Below the pieces are notes generated by a model. The model was not told the origin of the DNA. It saw only the letters and a program-made list of their open reading frames with translations, and made no database searches. Below, piece after piece: positions 41,451 through 50,622 of a stretch of 64,000 nt of DNA (positions are counted from its first letter, which is position 1; the number at the start of each line of letters is the position of its first letter). This stretch comes from Bacteroidales bacterium (GTDB lineage Bacteria > Bacteroidota > Bacteroidia > Bacteroidales > P3). The translations under genes were made by a program, and so were the position numbers. Where the stretch lies: positions 1-64,000 of the forward strand of contig JAFTDW010000008.1 in assembly GCA_017454015.1 (NCBI GenBank), written 5' to 3'.

Positions 41451-44207
41451 TTAGAATGGTATTATTCCTATGCCGAGTTTCAGGGTGATGAGGTTGGAGA
41501 GTATGGCGTCGCCGTAGTGGTGGTAGGGGCGGGTCTCGTCGTCAAAGCCGAAGAAGTCGTTTTTAAAGCCATAGGTGTAGCCGTAGTCTATCTGATAGTT
41601 GAGCAGCAGACGCCTGAGCAGGATGTAGTTGCGGCCTATGCCGAGGTGTATGCCGAAGGTGTTGGTGACTATAGGCTTGCCGGGGAGTGCGCAACGCACC
41701 ATGTGCGCGCCTATGTCGAAATAGGGGCCGTAGGGTGCGAAGTCGCTGTTGTGGTAGTTGCGGAGCTCGAGGGCGAGGGTGAGCATGTTGCGCGAGCTTG
41801 GGACGACGGAGTCTATATATTGCGTGGAGTAGTATGTGTGGCCGTTTTGCTCGACCTCGAAGTTGTAGTACCCGCTATAGTCCTGCATTATGTCGGGGTT
41901 GGCCTTTTGGTAGCGGGCCGACACTGCCAGCGAGAGTTTGCGCGAGAGTGCAAACTCGGCCGAGGCCCATGGGGTTAGGGCCAGGTACTGGTTGTAGCTG
42001 AAGTTCTGCCTGCCAGCGATGCCGAGGTTGGCGCCGCCAGCGAGTGCCATACGGTGCCCTGCGTGCCCCACTGGCTGGCGGCTGGAGGTGCGTGTGGCAC
42101 GGAGGTAGGTGTCGTAAAGCATGGCGTCGACAAGGGCGTTGTGGTCGGCAACTCTGTAGTCGTATGCCTGACGGGATATTACCTTGCCCTCGTGGGCGTC
42201 GACGACGATGGAGACCATGGCGGTGCGCTCTTGTCCTGTGAGGGCCGATGCCACAACCACGGGGAGCAGGGGCACGGCAATGGCGTAGGCCATGGGGACC
42301 ATGCCGTGCTGGCCGTTGCAGTTGAGCACGGCAGTCATGTTGAGGGTGCGGGCGTCATAATGTTCCAGCAGGCGATCCATGTCGGGCTGCATGAGACGCT
42401 GCAGCTCGAAACTGCCCCGGGTGAGCCAGAATTCGTTCATCCACTCGCAGAGAGTGAGGAAGTCGTTATACTGCCTGTCGTCCGTCATGGAGTGCATCGC
42501 CTGGTCGGAGAAGTCGACGGTGCGCACGCCGAGCCTCTTGGCGGTGCCTGCGATGCGGCTCACGAGGTCGTCCTCGCGTGCGTTGCTTTTGGTGGCGTTA
42601 AGCTCCTCTTTGGCGTTCTCGACCCAGTAGCTGGGGTTGAAGACCAGCATGGCGTCGTCCTGCGACGGTTGCGGCTTGTAGTCGTCGTAGGTTGTGCCGT
42701 CGAGGTGTGCTTTGAGGGTTGTGGCGAGGCTGCTGTCGGCCATCATAAGGTCGGTGAGGGCGTAGGCTGTGGGGTTCTGCCTTGTCTGGTTTTGGCGTTT
42801 CTGCTTTATGCGCTCGTACTTGGTGACTGGCTGCGAGGTTTCGGGGGCAGGCTGCAGGGTGTCGGGAGCGGGCTGCGGGGTACCCATAGCGACCGGTGGG
42901 GTGTTTATGTAGTCGGGCGCAGACTTCTTGCATTTTGTGCGCAACAGCTCCATGAGGTGGTCACACATGGCAGTGTAGCCGCCGTGTTGGTGGCGCAGAT
43001 GCAGCTCCCAGCACTTGTGTATGGCGGCGAGGGTGGCCTGTTCGGCGTTCATCTGCCTGAAGGCGTGGTAGACTTGCTGGCTCTCACCCTCTATCTGCTC
43101 AGGGTCGGGCAGGGTGACGTCATCGCGTTCGTTGCATTTGAAAACGGCCACACCGTAGAGGGCCTGCGCAAGGTAGCGGCTGAGGGTGGCGTCGTTGGGC
43201 GTGGAGGCGAGGAGCAGCCAGCTGTTGTAGAACGCCTGCGGGAAACGGCCGCAGAGCAGGTCCTGGCGTATGCACTCCACGCGAGCCAGATGGCGCAGGC
43301 GCTCAAACTCCTGTTGCGACACAGTGACGTACTTGCGCCCTCCGCTATGCCCGGCGAGGATGGCAGCTGCAAGCTGGCGGCGTTTCAAGATGTTGGGGTG
43401 CGAGCTGTTTTTGTCGTCGTAGTTGTCGCGGCTGGTAATGTCGGCTACACTGTCGAGCCAGCAGCCTGTAAGTCTGTAGTATGGGGTATTGAAGAAGGTG
43501 GTGTCGAACGGCACATCGTCGAACGGCAGTTCGCTGTACTGCAGCACGTCGAAGACTCCTTCGGCGACACCTTTCCAGTAAGGGCTTGAGAGATAGAATA
43601 GTGTTATGCCCAGCGAGTCGGCCTCGCTCTCCATAGCATGGCTGCGGTTGTGCCGCCGCAAGAAGTCGCCGGCATGCTCGGCCTCGTCGTCAAGGTCGCT
43701 GCCGCGCTTCTTGCCGCCGACAAGAGTCTCCAGCCCGTGGGCACGGTAGTAGTGTATTATCTCGTGGGCGATGATAAAGGCCAGCTGCGCCTCGTTCTCG
43801 ACTTGTGCCACAAGGCCGGTGGTGACAAATATCATGCCCTGAGGGGTTGTGAAAGCGTTGACATTGGGACTGGTTACGGTGTAGAACCGCAGCTCGGAGC
43901 GCAACTCGGGATAGCCTTGCAGCAGTGTGTCGGCAATGCTGTTCACGAAGTTGGTTATGGGGTCGCCATAGACTATGTGCCCTCCCGCCAGCATCTTGGC
44001 CGTGCGGTATGAGGCCCGCATGATGGCCTCCTTGTCGCGCACGCGCCCACCGGCATACTGCTCGGCACGCTCCATGTCGGCGTCGTAAAGCTGCTGTACG
44101 CTCATCTTGAGGTCGGGAGGTATGGGGCCGACGCTGCGCAGCGGCTGCGCCCATACTGCACAGGCAAACGCAAGAAGGCATAAACAAAATGGCAACGATT
44201 TTCTCAT
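41451..44207 (-). CDS. M48-family metalloprotease with long C-terminal extension and barrel-like end
   Basis: 918 residues. ATG at 44207 gives the signal peptide MRKSLPFCLCLLAFACAVWA. The M48 peptidase (about 60-310) has the Zn motif HEIIH at 148-152, the third ligand in ESEAD at 193-197 and the substrate-side NAF motif at 117-119; it resembles the periplasmic BepA/LoiP type. A Pro/Thr-rich linker (near 430-480) leads to a region of unknown fold. From about residue 735, alternating strands (MALAGGANLGIAGRQNFSYN, LSLAVSARYQK, LALELRNYH) run to a terminal Phe (LKLGIGIIPF), consistent with a small outer-membrane barrel or surface-attached domain. BepA-like proteases help outer-membrane protein assembly; such a role here is inference. 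Confidence 0.78.
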   Translation of the reverse strand: MRKSLPFCLCLLAFACAVWAQPLRSVGPIPPDLKMSVQQLYDADMERAEQYAGGRVRDKEAIMRASYRTAKMLAGGHIVYGDPITNFVNSIADTLLQGYPELRSELRFYTVTSPNVNAFTTPQGMIFVTTGLVAQVENEAQLAFIIAHEIIHYYRAHGLETLVGGKKRGSDLDDEAEHAGDFLRRHNRSHAMESEADSLGITLFYLSSPYWKGVAEGVFDVLQYSELPFDDVPFDTTFFNTPYYRLTGCWLDSVADITSRDNYDDKNSSHPNILKRRQLAAAILAGHSGGRKYVTVSQQEFERLRHLARVECIRQDLLCGRFPQAFYNSWLLLASTPNDATLSRYLAQALYGVAVFKCNERDDVTLPDPEQIEGESQQVYHAFRQMNAEQATLAAIHKCWELHLRHQHGGYTAMCDHLMELLRTKCKKSAPDYINTPPVAMGTPQPAPDTLQPAPETSQPVTKYERIKQKRQNQTRQNPTAYALTDLMMADSSLATTLKAHLDGTTYDDYKPQPSQDDAMLVFNPSYWVENAKEELNATKSNAREDDLVSRIAGTAKRLGVRTVDFSDQAMHSMTDDRQYNDFLTLCEWMNEFWLTRGSFELQRLMQPDMDRLLEHYDARTLNMTAVLNCNGQHGMVPMAYAIAVPLLPVVVASALTGQERTAMVSIVVDAHEGKVISRQAYDYRVADHNALVDAMLYDTYLRATRTSSRQPVGHAGHRMALAGGANLGIAGRQNFSYNQYLALTPWASAEFALSRKLSLAVSARYQKANPDIMQDYSGYYNFEVEQNGHTYYSTQYIDSVVPSSRNMLTLALELRNYHNSDFAPYGPYFDIGAHMVRCALPGKPIVTNTFGIHLGIGRNYILLRRLLLNYQIDYGYTYGFKNDFFGFDDETRPYHHYGDAILSNLITLKLGIGIIPF

Positions 44208-44250
44208 GATAATCAAAATACTATTGGGCTCCTACAATAATTAAATCTTA

Positions 44251-44321
44251 GCGTTAATTGCCATTAATTATCTGTCTTTTGATTAAAAACATTAACGGAT
44301 GATTAACGGGAATTAATGTTC
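44251..44321 (-). repeat. Degenerate TTAAT/TTAAC spacer repeat
   Basis: Plus-strand GCGTTAATTGCCATTAATTA and CATTAACGGATGATTAACGG with GAATTAATG form short repeated elements around a TTAA core. It lies between the unknown gene (stop TAA at 44315-44313 inside the repeat) and the M48 gene. Unit differs from the AACC(C)TT type but the placement at a stop codon is alike. Confidence 0.55.
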
Positions 44322-45806
44322 TTTTAGAGTGATAAAAGCCAGCTGTCCTTTGCGTTTGACGGAGAGCAGCGCCACGTACTTGCCCGGGGTGTCCAGTCTG
44401 TGCACGGCACCCATCAGGCAACCGTAACCGGCCGTGGCTGCGCCACGGCCCTCTTTGCCGTCGGGCGTGAGTGTCCACACGTTGAGCGTGTTCTTTGTTC
44501 TCGTGGGCTTGTATTCCTTGAAAGGCTTTTCGGGTGGATATTCCATGTTCGCTGCGTTGTCGACCCATGCCAGCACTATGCCGTCGGGCGTGTAGGTCCA
44601 GCGGTGGGTTAGAAAGTGGCGTTCGTTCCACGATGTGCCGGCTACGAAGCGGCGGGCGCGCGTCCACATTATTTTGCCGTTTTCGTCGATGCGCATCACC
44701 ATGATGCCGCTGCGGTGCTGCTCGGTCTTTGCGCCGTTCACCGAGACGCTCCACATTTGGTCTATAACCACATAGCCGCCACTCTTGTCGCTCAGTGTCT
44801 GCGCTATCTGTCCAAACTGCACCCAGTGGTGCTTGGGGCTTTTGCCCTCCTTTTCGTTGGTGAGTCGGTGAACCTCCTGGTCGGTAAAGGTGCGCCGCTC
44901 GGCAGTGAGGCGATGCTTGTCGACGTCGTAGCAGTAGATGTCGACACGGTCAACGTTGGAGCCTATGGGCATGACGCTATAGTCCTCCTCGCGCACCACT
45001 GCGGCAACGATAATCTTGCCGTTGCCATAGCGCACAAACTCACAACCATATATCTTGTTCACGCTGTCCAGCCTGAAGTCGGCGCTCTTGATGTGCTCAC
45101 CGTCGACTATGGTGAAATGGCATTCGCCGTCATAGCCGAAAAAAATGTGCCTGTTGACTTCGCCCAACGTGTAGAGCAGGATGTCGCCGTCGTCGCTGAC
45201 ACTTATGGAGTTGAAGTTGGCATGCTGCAGGGTCATAGTCCAGTATTCCTCCAACTCGCGGTTGTAGAGGCCTACCTTTACTTCCGAGCCTTGCCCTTTG
45301 TAGTTGGCCACAAAGACTCCCGCCAGCAGTTGCCCGTTGGGGGAGGAGGCGATGCCGAAGCCGAAATCGTCGCCTTTCTCGCCGACATAGCTGCCCAGCG
45401 GCATGGTGTCGCCCTCGCGCGCGAGGGTGGCCAAACTGCGGCGGTCGCGGTACACGTTCATGGAGATCCGCCCTGTCTTGGAGTCTTCGGGGAAAGAGGC
45501 CATGAGCAGATCCACATGCTGGCCGTTGATAAAACCGCCGTAGGAGTTTATCTCCTTCTGCTTGCCAAGCTCCACGCGGGCCAGTTCCTGCTGATCCACG
45601 GAGTAGGCTGCCAGAGAGAGATTCCGCGCCAGCCGACCGGAACTCTCCACAAGAACTATGCGCTGCCCGTCGCAGCCTATAAACTGCGGGGTGTCGTCAC
45701 GGGCTGTGCCCTTGCCTTCGGGTTTCAAGTCGAACGATACGGATTGTGCCATGACGGCAACGCCAACAAAGAGGGCAAAAAGAAAAATTAAAGAACGTTT
45801 ATTCAT
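44313..45806 (-). CDS. Secreted protein of unknown function
   Basis: 497 residues with a clear signal peptide (MNKRSLIFLFALFVGVAVMAQ). I do not recognise a family. The body shows repeated beta-strand patterns with Gly/Asp turns (SVSDDGDILLYTLGE, MRIDENGKIMWTR, WTYTPDGIVLAWVDN), suggesting a beta-propeller-like or similar all-beta fold. It has no T9SS sorting domain or lipobox. It is between the Ig-like lipoprotein and the M48 protease genes in a set of minus-strand envelope genes, so an outer-envelope role is likely but unproven. Confidence 0.6.
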   Translation of the reverse strand: MNKRSLIFLFALFVGVAVMAQSVSFDLKPEGKGTARDDTPQFIGCDGQRIVLVESSGRLARNLSLAAYSVDQQELARVELGKQKEINSYGGFINGQHVDLLMASFPEDSKTGRISMNVYRDRRSLATLAREGDTMPLGSYVGEKGDDFGFGIASSPNGQLLAGVFVANYKGQGSEVKVGLYNRELEEYWTMTLQHANFNSISVSDDGDILLYTLGEVNRHIFFGYDGECHFTIVDGEHIKSADFRLDSVNKIYGCEFVRYGNGKIIVAAVVREEDYSVMPIGSNVDRVDIYCYDVDKHRLTAERRTFTDQEVHRLTNEKEGKSPKHHWVQFGQIAQTLSDKSGGYVVIDQMWSVSVNGAKTEQHRSGIMVMRIDENGKIMWTRARRFVAGTSWNERHFLTHRWTYTPDGIVLAWVDNAANMEYPPEKPFKEYKPTRTKNTLNVWTLTPDGKEGRGAATAGYGCLMGAVHRLDTPGKYVALLSVKRKGQLAFITLKEH

Positions 45807-45815
45807 AATGTTTAT

Positions 45816-45876
45816 GGAGGGTTAGAAGGTTTTAAGGTTTAATGGTTTTAGGTTTTTGGGGGGAAGTTTAGGGGGT
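45816..45876 (-). repeat. AACC(C)TT-type spacer repeat upstream of the unknown secreted gene
   Basis: Plus-strand GGAGGGTTAGAAGG, TTTTAAGGTTTAATGG and TTTTAGG units lie 10-70 bases before the start codon at 45806, in the same orientation as in the dcw cluster. Confidence 0.75.
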
Positions 45877-45901
45877 GTCAAGGTATTGCAATTACCACGT
45901 T

Positions 45902-47776
45902 CTACTGTTGCGTGCCCTGCTCGTCGAAGACGTGCCACTTCTCTTCCATCTGCCAGTTGGCTTGGAGTTCCAGTGTTTTTGGGAAATACACCACCTTCTC
46001 GGGTTGTCGGTGGAGCCAATAGTCACCGGTGGTCCATGCCGAGTTGCGGTCGGTGTCGGCAATGGCGCGTATGCGGTACTTGGCTGGCGGAAGATGTTGG
46101 AAAAGCACTGCGTGGGCATAGGAAGTGTCGGCGTCGACAGCAAGGTCGCCGCTGAGTCGGTGCTGTCTCAGCACGTCGCCTTTCTCGTTGAGCAGCTGCA
46201 CCACGAGAGGATAGCCGTCGGTGCGCATATTCCAGTCGCCATCGGCCACAGTGACCTTTATGGAGCCGTACTCTTCGGGCTTTGAGTAGGCGGCAACAAA
46301 AACCAGCGAGTCACTGCAATGCGAGGAATCGGAGCCCCAGAGGTCGCAGAACATCCTTGCAGGCACTTTGAAGCGGTACCTGTTGCCGGGCACTCCTTCG
46401 AAGTCGACAAAGGCGCGCAAGTGCGTCGGGCTGTTGGGGTCCCAGTGCCACGGCACATGACTCACGACGCTGTCGGCAAACGAGAATACCGTTATCAGGC
46501 TGTCGCCCTCGGCGACACCGGGCATGGCGTATGCCGGGCTGCTGAAACGGAGCCACAGCGTGTCGTAGTACGGGTGGCGTGAGGCAACGGCTGAACTGAG
46601 AAACTGAGTGGCAAAAGACTTGAGAGCCCCCTTCTTTGGACGGTACTGCATGGTGAGCGTGTCGGCAAAGCCGCCGGTGTCGGCAATGACGATGGTGAGC
46701 GAGTCGCAGGCGGCATCGTAGGCAGTCCACAGGCGCAGGGTGTCGCGCGAGGGGTTGAGCGACCTCACAAGCTGGGTGGCGGGGACGTCAGGTGCCGCTC
46801 CTGCGTCGAGCCACGACAGCGTGTAGTCTTTGCTCAGTGGCCGCAGGACGACTATCTCGACACTGCCCTTAGCGCGGAACACACTGGACACAACACGCTG
46901 CGCGGACCTGTCGGCCAGCGAGAGGCAGAGCACCAAGCTGTCGGTATGAGGTGCCGATGCAATGCTGTCGGTATGGGATGCCGACGCAGTACTGTCAGTT
47001 TGAGACACCGATGCAGTGCTGTCGGTATGGGGTGCAGCAGCAGTGCTGTCGCCCGCCGCGGTGACAGTATCCTTGGGGGCTTTGGTGGGCATGGGCTTGC
47101 AGGCCACGAGAGTGTCGGTCCAAGCCACCGCCTCGGCCGGGTCGTAGCGAAGGTTGCTGTTGGCGTCGTCGAAAGCCACAAGCCTGTAAGCCGCCAGCCG
47201 GAGATAGGGCAGCGTGAAGAAGCCCGCGGCATTGCAGCGCGTCACATAGTCGGGATTGCCGCTGACCACTGCCGAGTCGTCGGCCACAGCATAGGCCGCC
47301 ACGGTGATTGCCGACTTCACAGGCTCGCAAGTGACGGCATCGACCACACGGCCCTTTATCTGCATGCTGTCAATAGCCGGTCCCGTAGAGAAGACATAGT
47401 CGATGCGGGGCAGCAGGTTGCCCTCATTATAGTCGGCGATAGCCTCTTGGAAACTGAAGATGTAGGTTGTGTTGGGTAGCAGGGTGTCGTACAGGCGCAC
47501 CTGGACGCCGTGCCCCTTGGTGCTGTACTCAGCGCGGTGTGCCAAGGGCGGGGAGACTATTACGTTATGGTCGGGGTCCTTGAGGGTTACATACTCGTCG
47601 AACTCTATGAAGAACCGTGTCGCCGAGTAGTCCACGGTGCCGTTCTCCGGTTCGGTGCGCTGCATGGCCGGCGGCGCCGTGTCGCGAGGGCCGCCGCTGG
47701 GATAGCCCTGCCTGGCGCAGGCGCCGAGCAGGAGGAGAGCTGCCGCTATGGGGGCCATATATCTAACCAGACGCAT
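45902..47776 (-). CDS. Ig-like (SbsA/Big_5 type) domain lipoprotein
   Basis: 624 residues from ATG at 47776. The N-terminus MRLVRYMAPIAAALLLLGACARQG has a lipobox with Cys20, so it is a lipoprotein. Next is GYPSGGPRDTAPPAMQRTEPENGTVDY, the standard opening of Bacteroidota Ig-like (Big_5) proteins, then a carboxypeptidase-regulatory-like strand region. A 27-base tandem repeat encodes the Thr/Asp/Ser-rich stretch near residues 245-280. The C-terminal half is beta-rich. No function is established for this widespread family; it is probably in the outer membrane or periplasm. Two bases separate it from the NamZ-like gene, implying coupling. Confidence 0.78.
   Translation of the reverse strand: MRLVRYMAPIAAALLLLGACARQGYPSGGPRDTAPPAMQRTEPENGTVDYSATRFFIEFDEYVTLKDPDHNVIVSPPLAHRAEYSTKGHGVQVRLYDTLLPNTTYIFSFQEAIADYNEGNLLPRIDYVFSTGPAIDSMQIKGRVVDAVTCEPVKSAITVAAYAVADDSAVVSGNPDYVTRCNAAGFFTLPYLRLAAYRLVAFDDANSNLRYDPAEAVAWTDTLVACKPMPTKAPKDTVTAAGDSTAAAPHTDSTASVSQTDSTASASHTDSIASAPHTDSLVLCLSLADRSAQRVVSSVFRAKGSVEIVVLRPLSKDYTLSWLDAGAAPDVPATQLVRSLNPSRDTLRLWTAYDAACDSLTIVIADTGGFADTLTMQYRPKKGALKSFATQFLSSAVASRHPYYDTLWLRFSSPAYAMPGVAEGDSLITVFSFADSVVSHVPWHWDPNSPTHLRAFVDFEGVPGNRYRFKVPARMFCDLWGSDSSHCSDSLVFVAAYSKPEEYGSIKVTVADGDWNMRTDGYPLVVQLLNEKGDVLRQHRLSGDLAVDADTSYAHAVLFQHLPPAKYRIRAIADTDRNSAWTTGDYWLHRQPEKVVYFPKTLELQANWQMEEKWHVFDEQGTQQ
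46930..47045 (-). repeat. 27-base tandem repeat inside the lipoprotein gene
   Basis: About four copies of a 27-base unit coding for nine residues of the pattern ASAxHTDST (for example ASVSQTDST and ASASHTDSI). Copies differ at a few bases. The product is a flexible Ser/Thr/Asp-rich linker. Confidence 0.8.
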
Positions 47777-47778
47777 GC

Positions 47779-48867
47779 TTACGGGTATATAAGGTATTGA
47801 GAACGAAGATGTCGGAAAGCCTCCAGGCCTGGCTGCCACGACAGGCGTATCTGCTGTTCGGTGAGGCCTTGTTCTATCTGGCGCCGCAAAGCCGTGGTGC
47901 CTGCCAGTTTCTCAAAAAAATTGCTCTTCAAGAAAAAGGTGCCGCGCGGTGTATGGGAATAAATGTCGAGAATATAAGAGAGGTCGACGCACCGCTGCAC
48001 TTCAACGTGCCGCAGGTCGAGCTTGTAGTCGTTGCCCACCACCTCAAACGGGTAGTCGGTGCCTCTGCCGAGGCTTATGGTGGTACCCTCCAGCAGGCAC
48101 AGGCTCGGATAGAGGGCTATGGCCTGTGGGGTCCGCAAGTTGGGCGACGGCGGCACAGGGAGCTGGTAAGAACTGTCGTGGGTGTAGTTTTCAAGAGCCA
48201 CCACGCGCAAGTCGCAACGGGCTGTGTCGCTTGCCCAGTGCTCACCCTCTATCATGCGGCCGTATTCGCCTATGGTCATGCCGTAGACTATAGGCACGCC
48301 CACATGGAGCCCCACAAAAGAGGTACACGACGGCTCCATGACAGGGCCGTCCACGTAGCTGGCGTTGGGGTTGGGCCTGTCGAGCAACAGCAGTGGGCGA
48401 CGAGCCTCGCCACAAGCCTGCATGACATAGTGCAGCGTGGAGAGATAGGTATAGAAACGGCATCCCACGTCTTGAAGGTCGAAAAGCACCATGTCCACAG
48501 ACAGCAGTTTGTCAACGTGTGGTTTCTTGTTCTTGCCGTAAAGCGACAGGAGCGGCAGGCCTGTTGCCGGGTCCTTGCCGTCGGCGACATGCTCGCCAGC
48601 CGCCGCCGTGCCGCGGAAGCCGTGCTCGGGACAGAATATCATACGCACATCGACGCCGCAGGAAAGCAGTGTGTCGACCAGATGGCGGCCACCCACGAGA
48701 GAGCTCTGGTTGGCCACCACGGCCACGCGCTTGCCTTGCAGCAGCGGCAGGTAGACCTCCATGCGCTCGGCGCCGGTGCGCAAGCGCTGGGAGCCAGAAC
48801 CGGAGGGCTGCCCCATAGCTGCCAAGGCACTGAGAAACAACAAACAGAGAACCGTCAGCTTTTGCAT
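47779..48867 (-). CDS. DUF1343 / NamZ-like exo-beta-N-acetylmuramidase
   Basis: 362 residues from ATG at 48867, with a signal peptide (MQKLTVLCLLFLSALAAMGQ). The DUF1343 family is now known to include NamZ, which removes terminal MurNAc from peptidoglycan fragments. Motifs: VAVVANQSSLVGGRHLVDTL, IFCPEHGFRGTAAAGEHV with the likely catalytic Glu-His, LLSLYGKNKKP, VLFDLQDVGCRFYTYLSTL and the C-terminal GTDYPFEVVG. It lies 11 bases after the trmD stop and directly before the lipoprotein gene. A periplasmic place in muropeptide recycling is likely. Confidence 0.88.
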   Translation of the reverse strand: MQKLTVLCLLFLSALAAMGQPSGSGSQRLRTGAERMEVYLPLLQGKRVAVVANQSSLVGGRHLVDTLLSCGVDVRMIFCPEHGFRGTAAAGEHVADGKDPATGLPLLSLYGKNKKPHVDKLLSVDMVLFDLQDVGCRFYTYLSTLHYVMQACGEARRPLLLLDRPNPNASYVDGPVMEPSCTSFVGLHVGVPIVYGMTIGEYGRMIEGEHWASDTARCDLRVVALENYTHDSSYQLPVPPSPNLRTPQAIALYPSLCLLEGTTISLGRGTDYPFEVVGNDYKLDLRHVEVQRCVDLSYILDIYSHTPRGTFFLKSNFFEKLAGTTALRRQIEQGLTEQQIRLSWQPGLEAFRHLRSQYLIYP

Positions 48868-48878
48868 TGTGTGGGTTT

Positions 48879-49553
48879 TTACTCTATTAGCGACGGGCGG
48901 CGTTGACGGGTGCGCTCCAGAGCCTGCTCGTAGCGCCACTGCGCTATGGCGGCGTGGTTGCCGCTGAGCAGCACGTCGGGCACGCGCCAGCCGCGGAACT
49001 CGGGCGGACGCGTGTACTCGGGCGGTGCAACAAGGCCGTCCTGGAACGAGTCGGCGAGAGCCGACTGCTCGTCGCCGATGACGCCAGGGATAAGGCGTAT
49101 CACGGCATCACATATCACCGCCGCTGCAAGCTCGCCGCCCGTGAGCACATAGTCGCCCACACTTATCTCGCGGGTTATGAAATGCTCGCGCACACGTTCA
49201 TCGACTCCCTTGTAGTGGCCGCAGAGTATCATGAGATTGCCTTTCAGCGACAGTTCGTTGCACAGTGGCTGCGAGAGCATTTCGCCGTCGGGAGCGGTAT
49301 ATATGATGTCGTCGTAGCAGCGCTGGCCCCGCAGGTTTTCGATGCAGTTGGCCAGTGGCTCCACAGCCATGACCATACCCGCCCCGCCGCCGTAAGGATA
49401 GTCGTCGACGCTGCCGTAACGCGTGAGTGAGTACTCGTGAAGGTCGTGGAAATGCACATCTACGATGCCTTTGTCGCGCGCACGGCGCACGATGGACTCG
49501 TCGAAGAACATCCGCATCATGTTGGGAAACAGGGTAAGTATGTCGATACGCAT
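48879..49553 (-). CDS. trmD: tRNA (guanine(37)-N(1))-methyltransferase TrmD
   Basis: SPOUT-class enzyme making m1G37, which prevents frameshifting at Pro, Leu and Arg codons. [51 protein letters not shown] and [14 protein letters not shown] are all conserved (the trefoil-knot AdoMet site). 224 residues, normal. Not next to rpsP/rimM/rplS as in many bacteria; instead it lies between two peptidoglycan-acting genes. Start is 2 bases after the M23 stop, so these are co-translated. Confidence 0.97.
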   Translation of the reverse strand: MRIDILTLFPNMMRMFFDESIVRRARDKGIVDVHFHDLHEYSLTRYGSVDDYPYGGGAGMVMAVEPLANCIENLRGQRCYDDIIYTAPDGEMLSQPLCNELSLKGNLMILCGHYKGVDERVREHFITREISVGDYVLTGGELAAAVICDAVIRLIPGVIGDEQSALADSFQDGLVAPPEYTRPPEFRGWRVPDVLLSGNHAAIAQWRYEQALERTRQRRPSLIE

Positions 49554-49555
49554 TG

Positions 49556-50608
49556 CTATCTTATTCTAAGTGTCTGACCGGCGCGTATCACCGAGGTTTG
49601 CTTTATGCCATTGAGTTTGCACAGGCGGCTCACCGTGGTGCCGTTGCGCTGGGCTATCTTGCTGAGGGTATCGCCGTTGCGTACCCTGTAGTACTTCACG
49701 TCGCTGCTACCCTGCACGGCAGTCACCGCGCCGCGTGGCGAAGCCACCTTGCGGAACGAGCCTGGGGTGAGAGTGTACTTCTCGTTGCGGAGCGACTGGG
49801 TGGTGCAGTCGATGATAAACTCGGGGTTGATGGCGCGTCCGAGGTAGCGTATCTCGAAGTGCAGGTGGCTGCCGTAGCTGCGCCCCGTGTTGCCGCAAAG
49901 GCCTATGGTCTGGCCCGCCGTCACATGGTCGCCACAATGCACGTCGCGCCGCGACATGTGGGCATAGTAGGTCTCCAGGCCGTTGGTGTGGCGTATCACT
50001 ATGAGGTTGCCGTAGGTGCTGTTGAAGCGCGAGATGCGCACCGTGCCGTCGAAAGCGGCGTAGATAGGCTCACCCGTTGGCATGGCGAGGTCTATGCCGT
50101 AGTGGAAACGCCTGCGACGCGGGCCGAAGCGCGAAGTGAGGCGCGAAGTGTTGGGCGTGGGATAGAAAAACTCCTGGTGGCGCCCGTGGTTGACGAGGTT
50201 GATGGTGGTATCGCGCCACTTCGACATGTCGAACTGGGTGTAGTGAATCACCGAGGTGTCCATGGTGGCGTAGAGGATATCCGCCTCGCTCTCAGTGCCC
50301 TCGTCCTCCATGTTGCGGAAGGGGTCTATGGATAACAGCTCCGTGGTGTCGGCCTGCTCGTCGTCCATGGGAGGGGGGGCTATAATGATGGGGCGCTGGT
50401 AGATGCGCTGCACGCCGGGCTCGGAAGTGCCTTGGTCTATTATAATGTTTGAGTACTCGTCGTCGGCGTCTACAGGGTCGAGCTTGCTAATCTTTATAAC
50501 CGACTTCTTGTCGTTGGGCTTGTTCTGGGCGCAAAGCGACAGTGGCAGCCACGCCGCAAAGACGCAGCAGAGCACGACACGAAGAATACGATTGCCTGTT
50601 AGATACAT
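49556..50608 (-). CDS. M23-family peptidoglycan endopeptidase with LysM
   Basis: 350 residues with a signal peptide (cleavage near LSLCAQ). The M23 domain (about 150-270) has the Zn ligands His169 and Asp173 ([13 protein letters not shown]) and the HLHFE motif with His248 and His250. A C-terminal LysM (about 305-350, [20 protein letters not shown]) binds glycan. It should cut peptide cross-links in the cell wall, and all catalytic residues are present. It is a close structural parallel of the peptidase half of the RpoN fusion at 6825-9482. First gene of a coupled trio with trmD and the NamZ-like gene. Confidence 0.92.
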   Translation of the reverse strand: MYLTGNRILRVVLCCVFAAWLPLSLCAQNKPNDKKSVIKISKLDPVDADDEYSNIIIDQGTSEPGVQRIYQRPIIIAPPPMDDEQADTTELLSIDPFRNMEDEGTESEADILYATMDTSVIHYTQFDMSKWRDTTINLVNHGRHQEFFYPTPNTSRLTSRFGPRRRRFHYGIDLAMPTGEPIYAAFDGTVRISRFNSTYGNLIVIRHTNGLETYYAHMSRRDVHCGDHVTAGQTIGLCGNTGRSYGSHLHFEIRYLGRAINPEFIIDCTTQSLRNEKYTLTPGSFRKVASPRGAVTAVQGSSDVKYYRVRNGDTLSKIAQRNGTTVSRLCKLNGIKQTSVIRAGQTLRIR

Positions 50609-50622
50609 TCCCTGTTATCTGT

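Noticed and set aside
42054..43589. A 511-codon plus-strand frame inside the M48 gene
   Set aside because: Antisense to a recognised protease with intact motifs; no family features and no promoter.
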